This document shows, piece after piece, positions 55,514-63,861 of a DNA stretch of 64,000 nt; positions within the stretch are counted from its first letter, which is position 1; each line of letters opens with the position of its first letter. The notes beneath the pieces were generated by a model that was given only the letters and a program-made list of their open reading frames with translations, searched no databases and was not told the origin of the DNA. Source of the stretch: an uncultured Bacteroides sp. (GTDB lineage: Bacteria > Bacteroidota > Bacteroidia > Cytophagales > Cyclobacteriaceae); the NCBI GenBank assembly GCA_902168185.1, contig CABHOV010000061.1, positions 207,491 to 271,490 on the forward strand, given 5' to 3'. The position numbers were made by a program, and so were the translations under genes.

Positions 55514-57796
55514 TTATTTCTTAAACTTACTCACCAGCATAGCGAGCTTCTCTTCCATGCTTACCTCTTTCTCTTTTTCCTTTTCTTTCGGCTTGTCTTT
55601 TTTGCCTCGTGATGGAGACGTGCTCGCTGAAGGTTGAGGCTGATCGGCAAATGGATTACTCTTCATGGAAAGCCCGATACGTTTGCGAGGTACATCTACC
55701 TCGACAACAGTAACTTTTACTTTCTGTTGAACTGTAACAACCTCCTTGGGGTCTTTTATAAATTTATCCGACAAGTGACTGATGTGTACCAGTCCATCCT
55801 GGTGAACACCGATATCGACAAATGCGCCAAAGTTGGTTACGTTCGTAACAATACCTGGAAGTGACATCCCGATTTTAAGATCTGCAATTGAATTTACACC
55901 ATCTGTGAAACTGAAGATCTCGAATACTTGTCGTGGGTCACGTCCTGGTTTTTCAAGTTCTGTAAGTATATCTGTCAATGTAGGCAGACCAACTTTTTCC
56001 GTTACATATTTTTTAAGATCAAGTTGCTTGCGTAACTCTCCACTGCTCATCAAATCTTTTACAGAGCAGCCCAAGTCGCTCGCCATTTGCTGAACGATAC
56101 GATAACTCTCCGGGTGAACAGCACTGGCATCAAGGGGATTCTCTGCTTCGCGGATGCGTAAGAAACCAGCCGCTTGTTCAAAAACTTTTTCACCAAGACG
56201 CGATACTTTCATCAATGACTCGCGGCTCTTGAATGGTCCGTTTTGATTTCTATACTCAACGATGTTCTTGGCTAATGATGAACTTAATCCGGAAACATAG
56301 GAGAGGAGTTCTTTACTCGCGGTATTTACTTCAACACCTACAGAGTTCACGCAACTCATCACCACATCATCCAAGCCTTGCTTTAGTTTTGTCTGCTCAA
56401 CATCGTGTTGATACTGACCTACACCAATTGATTTTGGATCGATCTTTACCAATTCGGCCAATGGATCGGTGAGTCGTCTTCCAATAGAAACAGCGCCACG
56501 GACAGTAACATCTTTATCCGGGAATTCATCGCGGGCAACTTCAGAAGCAGAATATACCGAAGCACCACTTTCATTAACCATCACAATGATGATCTTGTTA
56601 TTGAGACCTATAGCTTTAGCGAAAGCTTCTGTCTCACGACCTGCTGTTCCATTTCCGATAGCAATGGCCTCTATATCGTACTTCTCACAAAGCATTTTAA
56701 TGAGCGCTGCTGACTTCGCCGTTTCACGCTGAGGCTCGTGTGGGTATATAACATCGTGGTGTAATAATTTACCCTGACGATCGAGGCATACTACTTTGCA
56801 TCCTGTTCTGAATCCGGGATCTAATGCAAGTACATTTTTTTGTCCCAGTGGTGCAGCCAGCAACAGCTCTTTCAGATTGGAAGCGAATACTTTGATGGCT
56901 TCTTCATCGGCCTTCATCTTCGACTCCATACGTACTTCTGTTTCCAGTGAAGGACGAAGCAGACGTTTATAACTATCTTTTATAGCGAGCTTCACTTGTT
57001 CAGCCGCTGCGTTTTCACTCTTCACATATTGACGCTCCATCGAACTGATAGCCAGTTCTTCCGGAGGATATATATCCAGCGCAAGTATACCTTCTTTCTC
57101 GCCTCTGCGCATGGCAAGCAAGCGGTGCGAAGGAGTTTTGGATATAGGCTCACTCCATTCGAAGTAATCTTTGAACTTTTGTCCTTCTGCTTCTTTACCT
57201 TTTAGTACGCGCGATTCCACGAGACCTTCAGTCCAGAAAATTTCACGGACATTTTTACGCGTGTCCGGATTTTCACTCACCCATTCAGCAATGATATCGC
57301 GTGCACCATCCAAAGCTTCCTCCAATGTAGCGACACCTTTCTCCGTATCGATAAATGATTTCGAGAACTCTTCGAGATCAAATTTCTCCTGACCGAACAA
57401 TCGCTGTGCGAGAGGCTCAAGTCCTTTCTCTTTAGCGGCACTGGCTCTTGTTTTACGCTTCGGTTTATACGGAAGGTAAATATCTTCCAGTTCAGCCAGC
57501 GTTTCTGCCGTCACGATCGAAGACATCAAGTCCGGAGTAAGCTTGCCTTGTTTTTCAATGGAGCTGATAACAGCTTCCCTGCGTTTATCCAGTTCGCGTA
57601 ATTGCTCAATGCGGTCACGGATATTGGCAATCATTACTTCATCCATGCTGCCGGTCATTTCCTTCCGGTAGCGCGATATAAAAGGAATGGTGGCACCTTC
57701 AGCTAAAAGGTCACCAACAGCTTTGACATTCTTAAGGGGTTGTGAGAACTCTTTTGCTATCTGTTCAACCCACCGTACGAGATTCTCTTGTTCCAT
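55514..57796 (-). CDS. tex: Tex-family RNA-binding transcription accessory protein
   Basis: A 760-residue Tex protein from the ATG at 57796; an upstream ATG at 57844 adds 16 hydrophobic residues unlike the family. Domains in order: helical N-terminal region (about 1-200), the YqgF/RNase H-like domain (about 310-460; LALDPGFRTGCKVVCLD), a helix-hairpin-helix block (about 480-560; SVGVEVNTASKELLSYVSG) and an S1 RNA-binding domain (about 635-710; GIVTNVTNFGAFVDIGV) with a Lys/Glu-rich tail. Tex helps transcription and RNA turnover. A TTG-N19-TATTTTTG promoter lies just upstream on the minus strand. Confidence 0.93.
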   Translation of the reverse strand: MEQENLVRWVEQIAKEFSQPLKNVKAVGDLLAEGATIPFISRYRKEMTGSMDEVMIANIRDRIEQLRELDKRREAVISSIEKQGKLTPDLMSSIVTAETLAELEDIYLPYKPKRKTRASAAKEKGLEPLAQRLFGQEKFDLEEFSKSFIDTEKGVATLEEALDGARDIIAEWVSENPDTRKNVREIFWTEGLVESRVLKGKEAEGQKFKDYFEWSEPISKTPSHRLLAMRRGEKEGILALDIYPPEELAISSMERQYVKSENAAAEQVKLAIKDSYKRLLRPSLETEVRMESKMKADEEAIKVFASNLKELLLAAPLGQKNVLALDPGFRTGCKVVCLDRQGKLLHHDVIYPHEPQRETAKSAALIKMLCEKYDIEAIAIGNGTAGRETEAFAKAIGLNNKIIIVMVNESGASVYSASEVARDEFPDKDVTVRGAVSIGRRLTDPLAELVKIDPKSIGVGQYQHDVEQTKLKQGLDDVVMSCVNSVGVEVNTASKELLSYVSGLSSSLAKNIVEYRNQNGPFKSRESLMKVSRLGEKVFEQAAGFLRIREAENPLDASAVHPESYRIVQQMASDLGCSVKDLMSSGELRKQLDLKKYVTEKVGLPTLTDILTELEKPGRDPRQVFEIFSFTDGVNSIADLKIGMSLPGIVTNVTNFGAFVDIGVHQDGLVHISHLSDKFIKDPKEVVTVQQKVKVTVVEVDVPRKRIGLSMKSNPFADQPQPSASTSPSRGKKDKPKEKEKEKEVSMEEKLAMLVSKFKK

Positions 57797-57814
57797 AAAT
57801 TTTAAACAGGTCGG

Positions 57815-57844
57815 CAAAAATAGAAGAAGGAATGTAACCTGCAA
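57815..57844 (-). promoter_or_regulatory. tex promoter, Bacteroidota -33/-7 type
   Basis: On the minus strand TTG (57844-57842), 19 nt, then TATTTTTG (57822-57815), an exact match to TTG-N19-TAnnTTTG, ends about 19 nt before the tex ATG at 57796. This also supports that ATG over the one at 57844, which would lie inside the promoter. Confidence 0.55.
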
Positions 57845-57874
57845 TACGTATTTTTATCTGTATTTAGTTTGAAT

Positions 57875-58306
57875 ATGATACGGAAGAACATAGCCCTTGT
57901 GGCTCACGACAATAAGAAGAAAGAGTTAATTGAATGGTCGAAGCAACATCGTGACAGTATGGAGAACTTTGACATCTATGCTACGGGAACTACCGGCAGA
58001 TTGCTGGAGCAGGAATTGAAGTTGCCCATCAGAATGTTGCACAGCGGACCGCTAGGAGGCGACCAGCAGATTGGCTCACTGATCTCGGAAGGAAAGATTG
58101 ATGCTCTTGTTTTTTTCTGGGATCCGCTGGAACCTCTGCCACACGATCAGGATATAAAAGCGTTACTTCGAATTGCTACCGTGTGGAATATACCCATTGC
58201 CTGTAACCGGTCTACCGCGGATCTTTTATTTTCCACGCCAGTTCTTTTGAGAGATTATGACCGCTTGAAACCGGATTTTTCTGAATACGAGAACCGGAAG
58301 CTGTAA
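57875..58306 (+). CDS. mgsA: Methylglyoxal synthase
   Basis: A 143-residue MgsA that converts dihydroxyacetone phosphate to methylglyoxal and phosphate. The catalytic residues are in register with the E. coli enzyme: Asp12, Asp63 (GPLGGDQQIG), His90 and Asp93 (PLPHDQDIKALLR). The C-terminal segment ATVWNIPIACNRSTADLL matches the family. The ATG at 57875 is chosen; a TTG two codons upstream is also open. It is divergent from tex and near the glycolysis operon, where it would act as an overflow valve when sugar phosphate accumulates. Confidence 0.96.
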   Translation: MIRKNIALVAHDNKKKELIEWSKQHRDSMENFDIYATGTTGRLLEQELKLPIRMLHSGPLGGDQQIGSLISEGKIDALVFFWDPLEPLPHDQDIKALLRIATVWNIPIACNRSTADLLFSTPVLLRDYDRLKPDFSEYENRKL

Positions 58307-58418
58307 TTATTATTTTCAAGAGTTCTTGAAAATTTAATACAACGTTGTAAGTTTGCGCTCCCATTTACAAAGCGTTGCCAGGAATGGCATAGTTTTCAAG
58401 TGGTTCGATAATAGGAAT

Positions 58419-58492
58419 GGCGCGGTAGCTCAGGTGGTTAGAGCGTTGGATTCATAACCCAAAGGTCGGGGGTTCAACTCCCCCCCGCGCTA
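58419..58492 (+). tRNA. tRNA with CAT anticodon (tRNA-Met or lysidine tRNA-Ile2)
   Basis: A 74-nt cloverleaf: acceptor GGCGCGG (58419-58425) with CCGCGCT (58485-58491), first pair G-U; D stem GCTC/GAGC; anticodon arm TTGGA-TTCATAA-CCCAA with CAT anticodon at 58453-58455 and an A-C mismatch at the 31-39 position; variable loop AGGTC; T arm GGGGG-TTCAACT-CCCCC. Discriminator A, no encoded CCA. The acceptor does not show an unpaired 1-72 position of the initiator type, so an elongator Met or a lysidine-modified Ile tRNA is likely. A terminator follows at 58508. Confidence 0.93.
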
Positions 58493-58659
58493 CATTTAAG
58501 ATTTAAGGCCTGAAGTCTTTATGACTTCAGGCTTTTTTTGTTGCAAAGATATCCTGTTCGTTCAAATGGATTCTTCGAAATCCTTGCAATTTCAAGTCTT
58601 CTTAACTTTGATTAAGCAAGAGTGTTAGAACCTCTCAATTGATATAGCTATAAATAGAC
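58490..58659 (+). repeat. tRNA 3' flank repeat, copy 1
   Basis: About 170 nt beginning at the tRNA's last bases are repeated, diverged, at 60657-60813. The first 52 nt (CTACATTTAAGATTTAA... through the T-rich terminator) differ at only two positions, then GATATCCTG and the distal GATATAGCTATAAAT word (near 58641) are shared. The two copies are in the same orientation and bracket the NHL gene. Confidence 0.75.
58508..58539 (+). terminator. Terminator after the tRNA
   Basis: GCCTGAAGTC (58508-58517) pairs perfectly with GACTTCAGGC (58523-58532), 5-nt loop, followed by seven T. An identical stem recurs at 60675-60699. Confidence 0.85.
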
Positions 58660-58840
58660 TTGTGGTGTACTTAGTATAGGTTGTATGAAGCTGACAAAAT
58701 AATTCTGGCGCGCAGGGGTATATATTAAGCAATGTATTTAACCCTTGATTGTCTCAATCGCTAGTAGTACCATCTTACTTAAAGAGCATCAAGTAAATCT
58801 GTTCCGTTAATCTATATTTTATCCATTGCTACGTGGTATA

Positions 58841-58892
58841 TAGTATTACTTTATATGATATGTATACATAAATATCATATAAAGTAATATTA
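58841..58892. repeat. Long AT-rich inverted repeat upstream of the NHL gene
   Basis: 21-nt arms, 58841-58861 and 58872-58892, pair with one G-U; the inner 17 bp (ATTACTTTATATGATAT / ATATCATATAAAGTAAT) are perfect, loop 10 nt. The region 58540-58840 to its left holds no gene. It could be a terminator or a remnant of a small mobile element. Confidence 0.6.
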
Positions 58893-58975
58893 CGTATAGG
58901 TGGGGTTTTTTGTTGTAAATTTAGGGTTTCTAAAATACCTGTTTCTGACCCTTGACACCTTAAACCAATACCTTA

Positions 58976-60544
58976 ATGAAAATTGTTGTCTACGCCAAGG
59001 CTATATTGCTGATGGTAGTTTTACTCGTGTTTAATTCGTGTAGCGATGATGACTCTTCAACAGCTCCTCCGTCCATAAATGACTTCTCACCAACGGAGGG
59101 AATTGCAGGAACAACCGTAACGATCAACGGCACAAACTTCAGCGCCGTGACAAGTGATAACATTGTCAAGTTTAATGGTACGACAGCTAACGTGACGGTA
59201 GCTTCGACTACAACGCTTACTGTAATGGTCCCTATCGGGGCGACCTCAGGCAAAATAGCTATTGAAGTTAACTCACAAACGACCACTTCATCTGGCGATT
59301 TTAAAGTACTCGCGATGCCAGCTATAACTGGTTTTACTCCTATGGAGGGAATTGCAGGAACAACCGTAACGATCACTGGCATAAACTTCAGTACTGTCAT
59401 AAGTGAAAACATAGTCATGTTCAATGGCGAGGTAGCAAGCATAACTGGAGCTACAGCTACAACACTTACGGTAACTGTGCCTGCCGGGACTACTGGAAAA
59501 ATAACGGTGCAAGTAGGCGCGCAGAAAACCACTTCATTGGATGATTTTGTATACAAACCATTGGTAATGGTAAGCACGCTGGCCGGAAGTGGTACAACTG
59601 GTTTTGCCGATGGTACTGGTACGGCCGCTCAATTTGATCGCCCTTATGGTGTGGCTGTGGATGCCGATGGAAACGTGTATGTGGCAGATGGGGTAAACCA
59701 GCGTATTCGCAAGATTACACCGGTTGGAACGGTTAGTACGTTGGCTGGAAGCGGCACCGCAGGCTTTGCTGATGGCATCGGTGCTACAGCACAATTTCGT
59801 AACCCTACTGGTATTGCTGTAGATGCTTCCGGTAATGTATACGTAGGAGATGTTACGAATAATCGCATTCGCATGATTACCCCCAATGGCGAGGTTAGTA
59901 CGCTTGCGGGTGGTGGTACGTCGGGATTGGTTGATGGTACTGGTACAGCCGCTAAATTTTATAACCCAACTGGACTGACAGTGGATGCTTCGGGCAATGT
60001 TTATGTGTGTGATACAGAGAACAATTGCATTCGTAAGATTACACCCGATGGTGTAGTGAGTACGCTGGCAGGAGATGGAGCAGCAGGAGCATTCGGCTAC
60101 GCTGATGGCGTTGGAACGGCCGCTCGATTTACTCTGCCTCGAAGTATAACTGTAGACCCTGCAGGTAATTTATATGTGGTCGACTATGGCAACCATCGAA
60201 TCCGCAAGGTTACGTCTGGAGGTGTGGTGACTACGCTGGCAGGAAGCTCAAAAGGTTTTGCCGATGGCAAGGGTATAGCTGCTAAATTTGATTATCCCCT
60301 CGGCATAGCACGGGATACCGAAGGCAACTTGTATGTAGCAGACTATAATAACCAACGCATTCGAAAGATTACGCCAAGTGGTGAGGTTAGCACACTAGCA
60401 GGAAGTGGTACACAAGGCTTTGTCGATGGCACAGGCGCTACCGCCCAGTTTGAAGGCCCCTTCGGTATAGGTATAGATGTCTCTGGCAATTTATATGTAT
60501 CAGATAGATTGGGCCATCGCATCCGCAAGATTACAATTCAATAA
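58976..60544 (+). CDS. IPT/TIG and NHL-repeat lipoprotein
   Basis: A 522-residue lipoprotein (lipobox FNSC, Cys22). Residues about 32-113 and 114-193 are two IPT/TIG immunoglobulin-like domains, each opening with a GIAGTTVTI(N/T)G block; they are 70-80% alike and so arose by duplication. Residues about 198-522 hold six NHL repeats (each LAGxGTxGxxDGxGxxAxF, then PxGIxVDxxGNxYVxD, then RIRKITP), enough for one six-bladed propeller. It is probably a surface binding protein; the ligand is unknown. It sits between two copies of the tRNA downstream flank, so it may have been gained by insertion. Confidence 0.88.
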   Translation: MKIVVYAKAILLMVVLLVFNSCSDDDSSTAPPSINDFSPTEGIAGTTVTINGTNFSAVTSDNIVKFNGTTANVTVASTTTLTVMVPIGATSGKIAIEVNSQTTTSSGDFKVLAMPAITGFTPMEGIAGTTVTITGINFSTVISENIVMFNGEVASITGATATTLTVTVPAGTTGKITVQVGAQKTTSLDDFVYKPLVMVSTLAGSGTTGFADGTGTAAQFDRPYGVAVDADGNVYVADGVNQRIRKITPVGTVSTLAGSGTAGFADGIGATAQFRNPTGIAVDASGNVYVGDVTNNRIRMITPNGEVSTLAGGGTSGLVDGTGTAAKFYNPTGLTVDASGNVYVCDTENNCIRKITPDGVVSTLAGDGAAGAFGYADGVGTAARFTLPRSITVDPAGNLYVVDYGNHRIRKVTSGGVVTTLAGSSKGFADGKGIAAKFDYPLGIARDTEGNLYVADYNNQRIRKITPSGEVSTLAGSGTQGFVDGTGATAQFEGPFGIGIDVSGNLYVSDRLGHRIRKITIQ

Positions 60545-60656
60545 GCTTGTTACTTTCTCTTTCAGGGCCTTAAATGTTTATTCCGTCAATTTGAGCTTCC
60601 GGAATTTGATTTTAAGTAAATCCTGAAGGAAAGGTTCGAATTAGCGACCCTCCAGC

Positions 60657-60813
60657 CTACATTTAAGATTTAAAGCCTGAAGTCTTCATGACTTCAGGCT
60701 TTTTTTGTTAGAAGATATCCTGGTTCACTATCTCCCTCGAAATTCTCACAACGTCTTAAATTGACTAATCAAAAGTTTTTGGAACCATTAATCCGATATA
60801 GCTATAAATCGAT
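60657..60813 (+). repeat. tRNA 3' flank repeat, copy 2
   Basis: Diverged copy of 58490-58659, including the same 10-bp terminator stem (60675-60684/60690-60699) and the distal GATATAGCTATAAAT word near 60795. No tRNA body precedes it. Confidence 0.75.
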
Positions 60814-61061
60814 TCGAGTATAGCGCAGCGAATACACGCTTGCAAACAAAGTCTTCGTAATCTGTCATGGTAGAAGATGGTATTGTGTGCTGATAATATA
60901 TTTCGCATAAACATCATTACGCTATATATGTATAGTGTCTATTGCATATCCTTTTAGCGCGATATACATTATGGATGGACAATTCGTCTTGGGAAGAACT
61001 TAAGAAATTAATAAAACAATTTTGAGATGCTTGAGATTTCACGGATATTGGGACTTAACTG

Positions 61062-61156
61062 AATTGGCTACTGGTATTGCAAAGTCATGACAGACAAAAG
61101 GAATATATCGCATGGTATATATAGCTAAATGTATTGCGACATGCGGTTAGCCAATT
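61062..61156. repeat. Palindromic element 1 before the DUF2199 gene
   Basis: AATTGGCTA (61062-61070) pairs with TAGCCAATT (61148-61156), 77 nt between. The interior holds two similar words, GTATTGCAAAGTCATG and GTATTGCGACATGCGG, in the same orientation. It resembles elements 2 and 3 in position (just before a small gene) and in the CATGCGG word, but its arms differ. Confidence 0.45.
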
Positions 61157-61189
61157 GTTTGCGATAATTCTGTAAACAAAGACTCGATC

Positions 61190-61750
61190 TTGAAATTAAA
61201 AGAACTAAAGACAGACAAAGGAACAATCTATCAGTGTTCCTGTTGCGGACAAGTCTATGATGAGTTACCACTGACTTTTGGAAACGATTTCCCGGACTAT
61301 TACTTCTCAATCCCACATAGCGAAAGAGAAGCAAGAATTGAAATAAAAGAAAGTTTATGTGTTGTTGACGATAAACACTTCTTTCATCGTGGACGCCTGA
61401 CTCTCCCTATTGTTGACCGCGGCCAAGACCTTGTATTCAATGTGTGGACTTCAATAAGTGAAGACAACTTTATTAAAAGAAATAACCTTTGGAATAGTTC
61501 AGAACGAGTTAATGAAGATCCATATTTCGGGTGGTTACAAACTACTATCCCAACATATGGTGACACTCTAAACTTAAAGACTATAGCGATTGAAAACGAA
61601 GCTGGATTAATTCCGACAATAAAAATGATTGAAGACAATCACCCATTGACAGTTGATCAAAAGAACGGGATAACGTTTGACAAAGCATTGAAAATCGTTG
61701 ACTTTATTCTAACAAGTGGACATGAAAGAACCGCGGAAAAAGATCAGTGA
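61190..61750 (+). CDS. DUF2199-domain protein
   Basis: A 186-residue soluble protein from a TTG start at 61190 (no ATG nearby in frame). The N-terminal CSCCGQVYDELPLTFG, then ARIEIKESLCVVDDKHFFHRGRL and DLVFNVWTSISEDNF are DUF2199 blocks; the clustered Cys suggest metal binding. The domain has no assigned function and is common as scattered single genes in many bacteria. Its base composition is AT-rich relative to the core genes, and it is flanked by palindromic elements, which fits an accessory gene. Confidence 0.8.
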   Translation: MKLKELKTDKGTIYQCSCCGQVYDELPLTFGNDFPDYYFSIPHSEREARIEIKESLCVVDDKHFFHRGRLTLPIVDRGQDLVFNVWTSISEDNFIKRNNLWNSSERVNEDPYFGWLQTTIPTYGDTLNLKTIAIENEAGLIPTIKMIEDNHPLTVDQKNGITFDKALKIVDFILTSGHERTAEKDQ

Positions 61751-61762
61751 AGCAGAACTACG

Positions 61763-61870
61763 GCCAACACAAGCTATAAGCTTTGGCGGCACATTGATAT
61801 TTAATTTCCATACAAAAAAGACATATAACAAGTATATAAAACATGCGGCACGTTTTATATACAAGCGTTA
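61763..61870. repeat. Palindromic element 2 between DUF2199 and DUF1963 genes
   Basis: The main hairpin has GTATATAAAAC (61832-61842) pairing perfectly with GTTTTATATAC (61852-61862), nested inside TAAC (61826-61829) and GTTA (61867-61870), with GCGG at the tip. Left of it, 61763-61787 forms a smaller stem (GCCA + AAGCT against AGCTT + TGGC, with a 4-nt bulge). The arms are nearly identical to those of element 3: AACAA(T)GTATATAAA-CATG-CGG and GGCACG-TTTATAT-C-A-CGTT. Confidence 0.7.
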
Positions 61871-61892
61871 ATAGCATAAAAAAGCTTATGAT

Positions 61893-62649
61893 ATGATACC
61901 AATATTTTTGGACGAGTTTAAATCTGAAATTGAAAAGTACAAACTTGAGACCGTCAGGATTTCAGCAATGAAAATTGCCGGTGATGAGATTTTATCATTA
62001 GAGCAAAGTAAGTTTTTAGGAAAACCGTTTTTGCCCCTGGACTATAAATACCCCAGAACTAAAGACGGCACACCAATGATAATGTTAGCCCAGATTAATT
62101 TCGGTGAGGTACCATCACTAGACATTTATCCAACAGAAGGAATCTTACAGCTTTTTGTATCTCCGACTGAATGGTATGATATTGAAAGATTATAGCATTT
62201 TATTTCATGAAGACTGTAACCAGGAATTTCAAACGGACTTCACATTTCTTACACCTGACCTATATGAAGAAAGCCCAATCAACTGCGAGCATAAATTGAC
62301 GTTCAAAAAGGAAACGGAATATGGAGGTACAGAAGACTTTCGTTTTAAGATGCGTTTCAACAGGAAAGATTATTACGACTATCAAGCAACTTGGCCAAAA
62401 TCACAGCAGGAAGAGATGGATAAATTATTTTACACAATAGGACATAAAATTGGAAGCTATGCCTACTTTACCCAATCTGATCCAAGAGACTATGATGATA
62501 AAAAGAAGAATGATCTATTACTTTTTCAAATTGACACAGATGATGAAATAATGTTTGGAGATAGCGGTGTTGCAAATGTATTTCTTAATGCTGACGACTT
62601 GAAACGTAAAGACTTTGACAGAGCTTATTTCAGTTGGGATTGTTGTTAG
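61893..62649 (+). pseudogene. DUF1963 (YwqG-like) gene broken by a frameshift
   Basis: The first 100 codons (61893-62195) read the N-terminal half of a YwqG/DUF1963 protein (FLGKPFLPLDYKYPR, MIMLAQINFGEVP, GILQLFVSP) and end at TAG. From about 62195 the second half continues in the +1 frame without loss (YSILFHEDCNQEF, KIGSYAYFTQSDPRD, LLLFQIDTDDEIMFGDSGVANVF, ending WDCC). Together they cover a full-length domain of about 250 residues. Only the reading frame is interrupted, so it is a recent pseudogene, a programmed frameshift or a sequencing error. It lies in the AT-rich accessory array. Confidence 0.85.
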
Positions 62650-62685
62650 AGAATATTATTAGTCAATTGTTGCCAATATTTTATC

Positions 62686-63393
62686 ATGAGATTACTGTTA
62701 CTGATTTTATTACTATTATCATTTTGCAGTTGCAATCAAAAACATTCTGACACGGGAATGATGACGTTATGCGAACTCGGAAGACAAGAGGGACTAGATG
62801 ATTATAAGAAAGGGATTCTCCATTACATCAATGGTGAGCCATTGAGATACGAATCAGAGATGGAGGACCTACTGCGGCAAAAAGGGATCAAGTATAGCAT
62901 CGACCCGTTTGGACATGCATATGAATGTTACGATCTAGTCATGGACAGTTTAATAAAAGTTAAGTTCGGTGACGACTTCGTTGACAAATTAAAATTAGTG
63001 GCCGACAGTTTATTTTTTGAAAAAAGGAAGAACGGGACCTTTGACTACTACGAGGTCGACACTTGGGCCTTAAGAAAAAATAGTAACTATCAACTTGGAG
63101 GGGACTTTGTAATAAATTACCTGAACGAAAAACTGACGCCAAAGTCTTCATTCAGATTTGTTTCAAACACCGTGGACAGACCATACTATTTAATTGAATT
63201 CACAGTTGACAAAGACGGAGAAACAAAAAACGGTGAAATAAAAGAGAGAAATAATACAGAGAAGTTTAAGGATGCTGAGGAAATAATACTTAGAGAGATA
63301 ACCAAGATTAAAGACTGGACTCCCGCGACAATTAAAGATCAACCTGTGACAGCTAAGTTTCAAATGGGTGTTGCCATTGAGAGCGGACAATAA
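62686..63393 (+). CDS. Lipoprotein with TonB-C-like C-terminal domain
   Basis: A 235-residue lipoprotein (signal ending SFCSC, Cys16). The central region is unrecognised and charged. The last about 75 residues (YYLIEFTVDKDGETKNGEI, DWTPATIKDQPVTAKFQMGVAI) have the beta-alpha-beta pattern and WTPxxxxxxPV motif of the TonB C-terminal domain, so it may bind a TonB-box-like or other periplasmic partner. It begins 36 bp after the broken DUF1963 gene in the same direction and is AT-rich. The function is otherwise unknown. Confidence 0.7.
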   Translation: MRLLLLILLLLSFCSCNQKHSDTGMMTLCELGRQEGLDDYKKGILHYINGEPLRYESEMEDLLRQKGIKYSIDPFGHAYECYDLVMDSLIKVKFGDDFVDKLKLVADSLFFEKRKNGTFDYYEVDTWALRKNSNYQLGGDFVINYLNEKLTPKSSFRFVSNTVDRPYYLIEFTVDKDGETKNGEIKERNNTEKFKDAEEIILREITKIKDWTPATIKDQPVTAKFQMGVAIESGQ

Positions 63394-63402
63394 AACGCTG
63401 GC

Positions 63403-63487
63403 AAACAATGTATATAAATCATGTCGGTAAAGTTTGATGATTAATTTGATTGCAGGCACGCTTTATATGCGAACGTTGGCGGCAAGC
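63403..63487. repeat. Palindromic element 3 before the 63515 gene
   Basis: Left arm GTATATAAATCATG (63410-63423) and right arm CACGCTTTATATGC (63457-63470) pair at 11 of 14 positions, 33 nt between. The flanks read AACAAT on the left and CGTTGGCGGCAAGC on the right. It matches element 2 over both arms. Confidence 0.65.
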
Positions 63488-63514
63488 ACATTTAAAAGAA
63501 TTGAAAATAAATGT

Positions 63515-63817
63515 ATGGAATTCACCTTTACACTTGGGGACAAGGAAAAAACTGAAGTGCAACTCAGACGAAATCAATTTACTGGAATGTTCACGTATAG
63601 AGTAAATGGAGAATTGAAAACACTTCGAAGCCCAGCAGACGCTTCTACACACTTTCCTACTGAAAATATAGCGTATTATCGTTTTGCTGTCGGAGAGACA
63701 GAGACTTTTGACATACGTGTCATCCATACTTGGCCGGAGCGTTTCCCGGCCTTCAAGCGACAGAAGTATGACATTCTCGTGAACGGGGATTTAGTCAAGA
63801 CAGTAATAAGCTATTGA
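63515..63817 (+). CDS. Small protein of unknown function
   Basis: A 100-residue product from the ATG at 63515. The frame is open for another 27 codons upstream, but those are palindromic-element sequence rather than coding. It is strand-rich and polar (MEFTFTLGDKEKTEVQLRR, YRVNGELKTL, YYRFAVGETETFDIRVIHTWP), with no signal peptide or recognised domain. It is the last intact gene of the accessory array and is AT-rich like its neighbours. I do not recognise it. Confidence 0.6.
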   Translation: MEFTFTLGDKEKTEVQLRRNQFTGMFTYRVNGELKTLRSPADASTHFPTENIAYYRFAVGETETFDIRVIHTWPERFPAFKRQKYDILVNGDLVKTVISY

Positions 63818-63861
63818 CTTGCTTGGCCGACTTGGTGACAACATCGTTGTGTCCCACTTTT

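Larger units (their letters stand above)
60545..61189. other. Intergenic region, 645 bp, no gene seen
   Basis: It contains the second tRNA-flank repeat (60657-60813) and the inverted repeat at 61062-61156. GGTTCGAATTAGC near 60633 looks like a tRNA T-arm fragment but no complete cloverleaf forms. The rest is AT-rich with no open frame of family resemblance. Confidence 0.5.

Noticed and set aside
58990..59577. Leftward open frame of 195 codons inside the IPT/NHL gene
   Set aside because: It is an antisense shadow of the repetitive IPT-domain coding sequence; its hydrophobic look follows from the Val/Thr-rich repeats on the other strand.
60620..60660. Second tRNA before the repeat copy at 60657
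   Set aside because: Only a T-arm-like word is seen; no D arm, anticodon arm or acceptor pairing can be formed.
61062..63487. Naming the 61-63.5 kb array an integron
   Set aside because: No integrase is present, core sites do not match GTTRRRY, and element 1 has different arms. Kept as an unexplained family of boundary palindromes.
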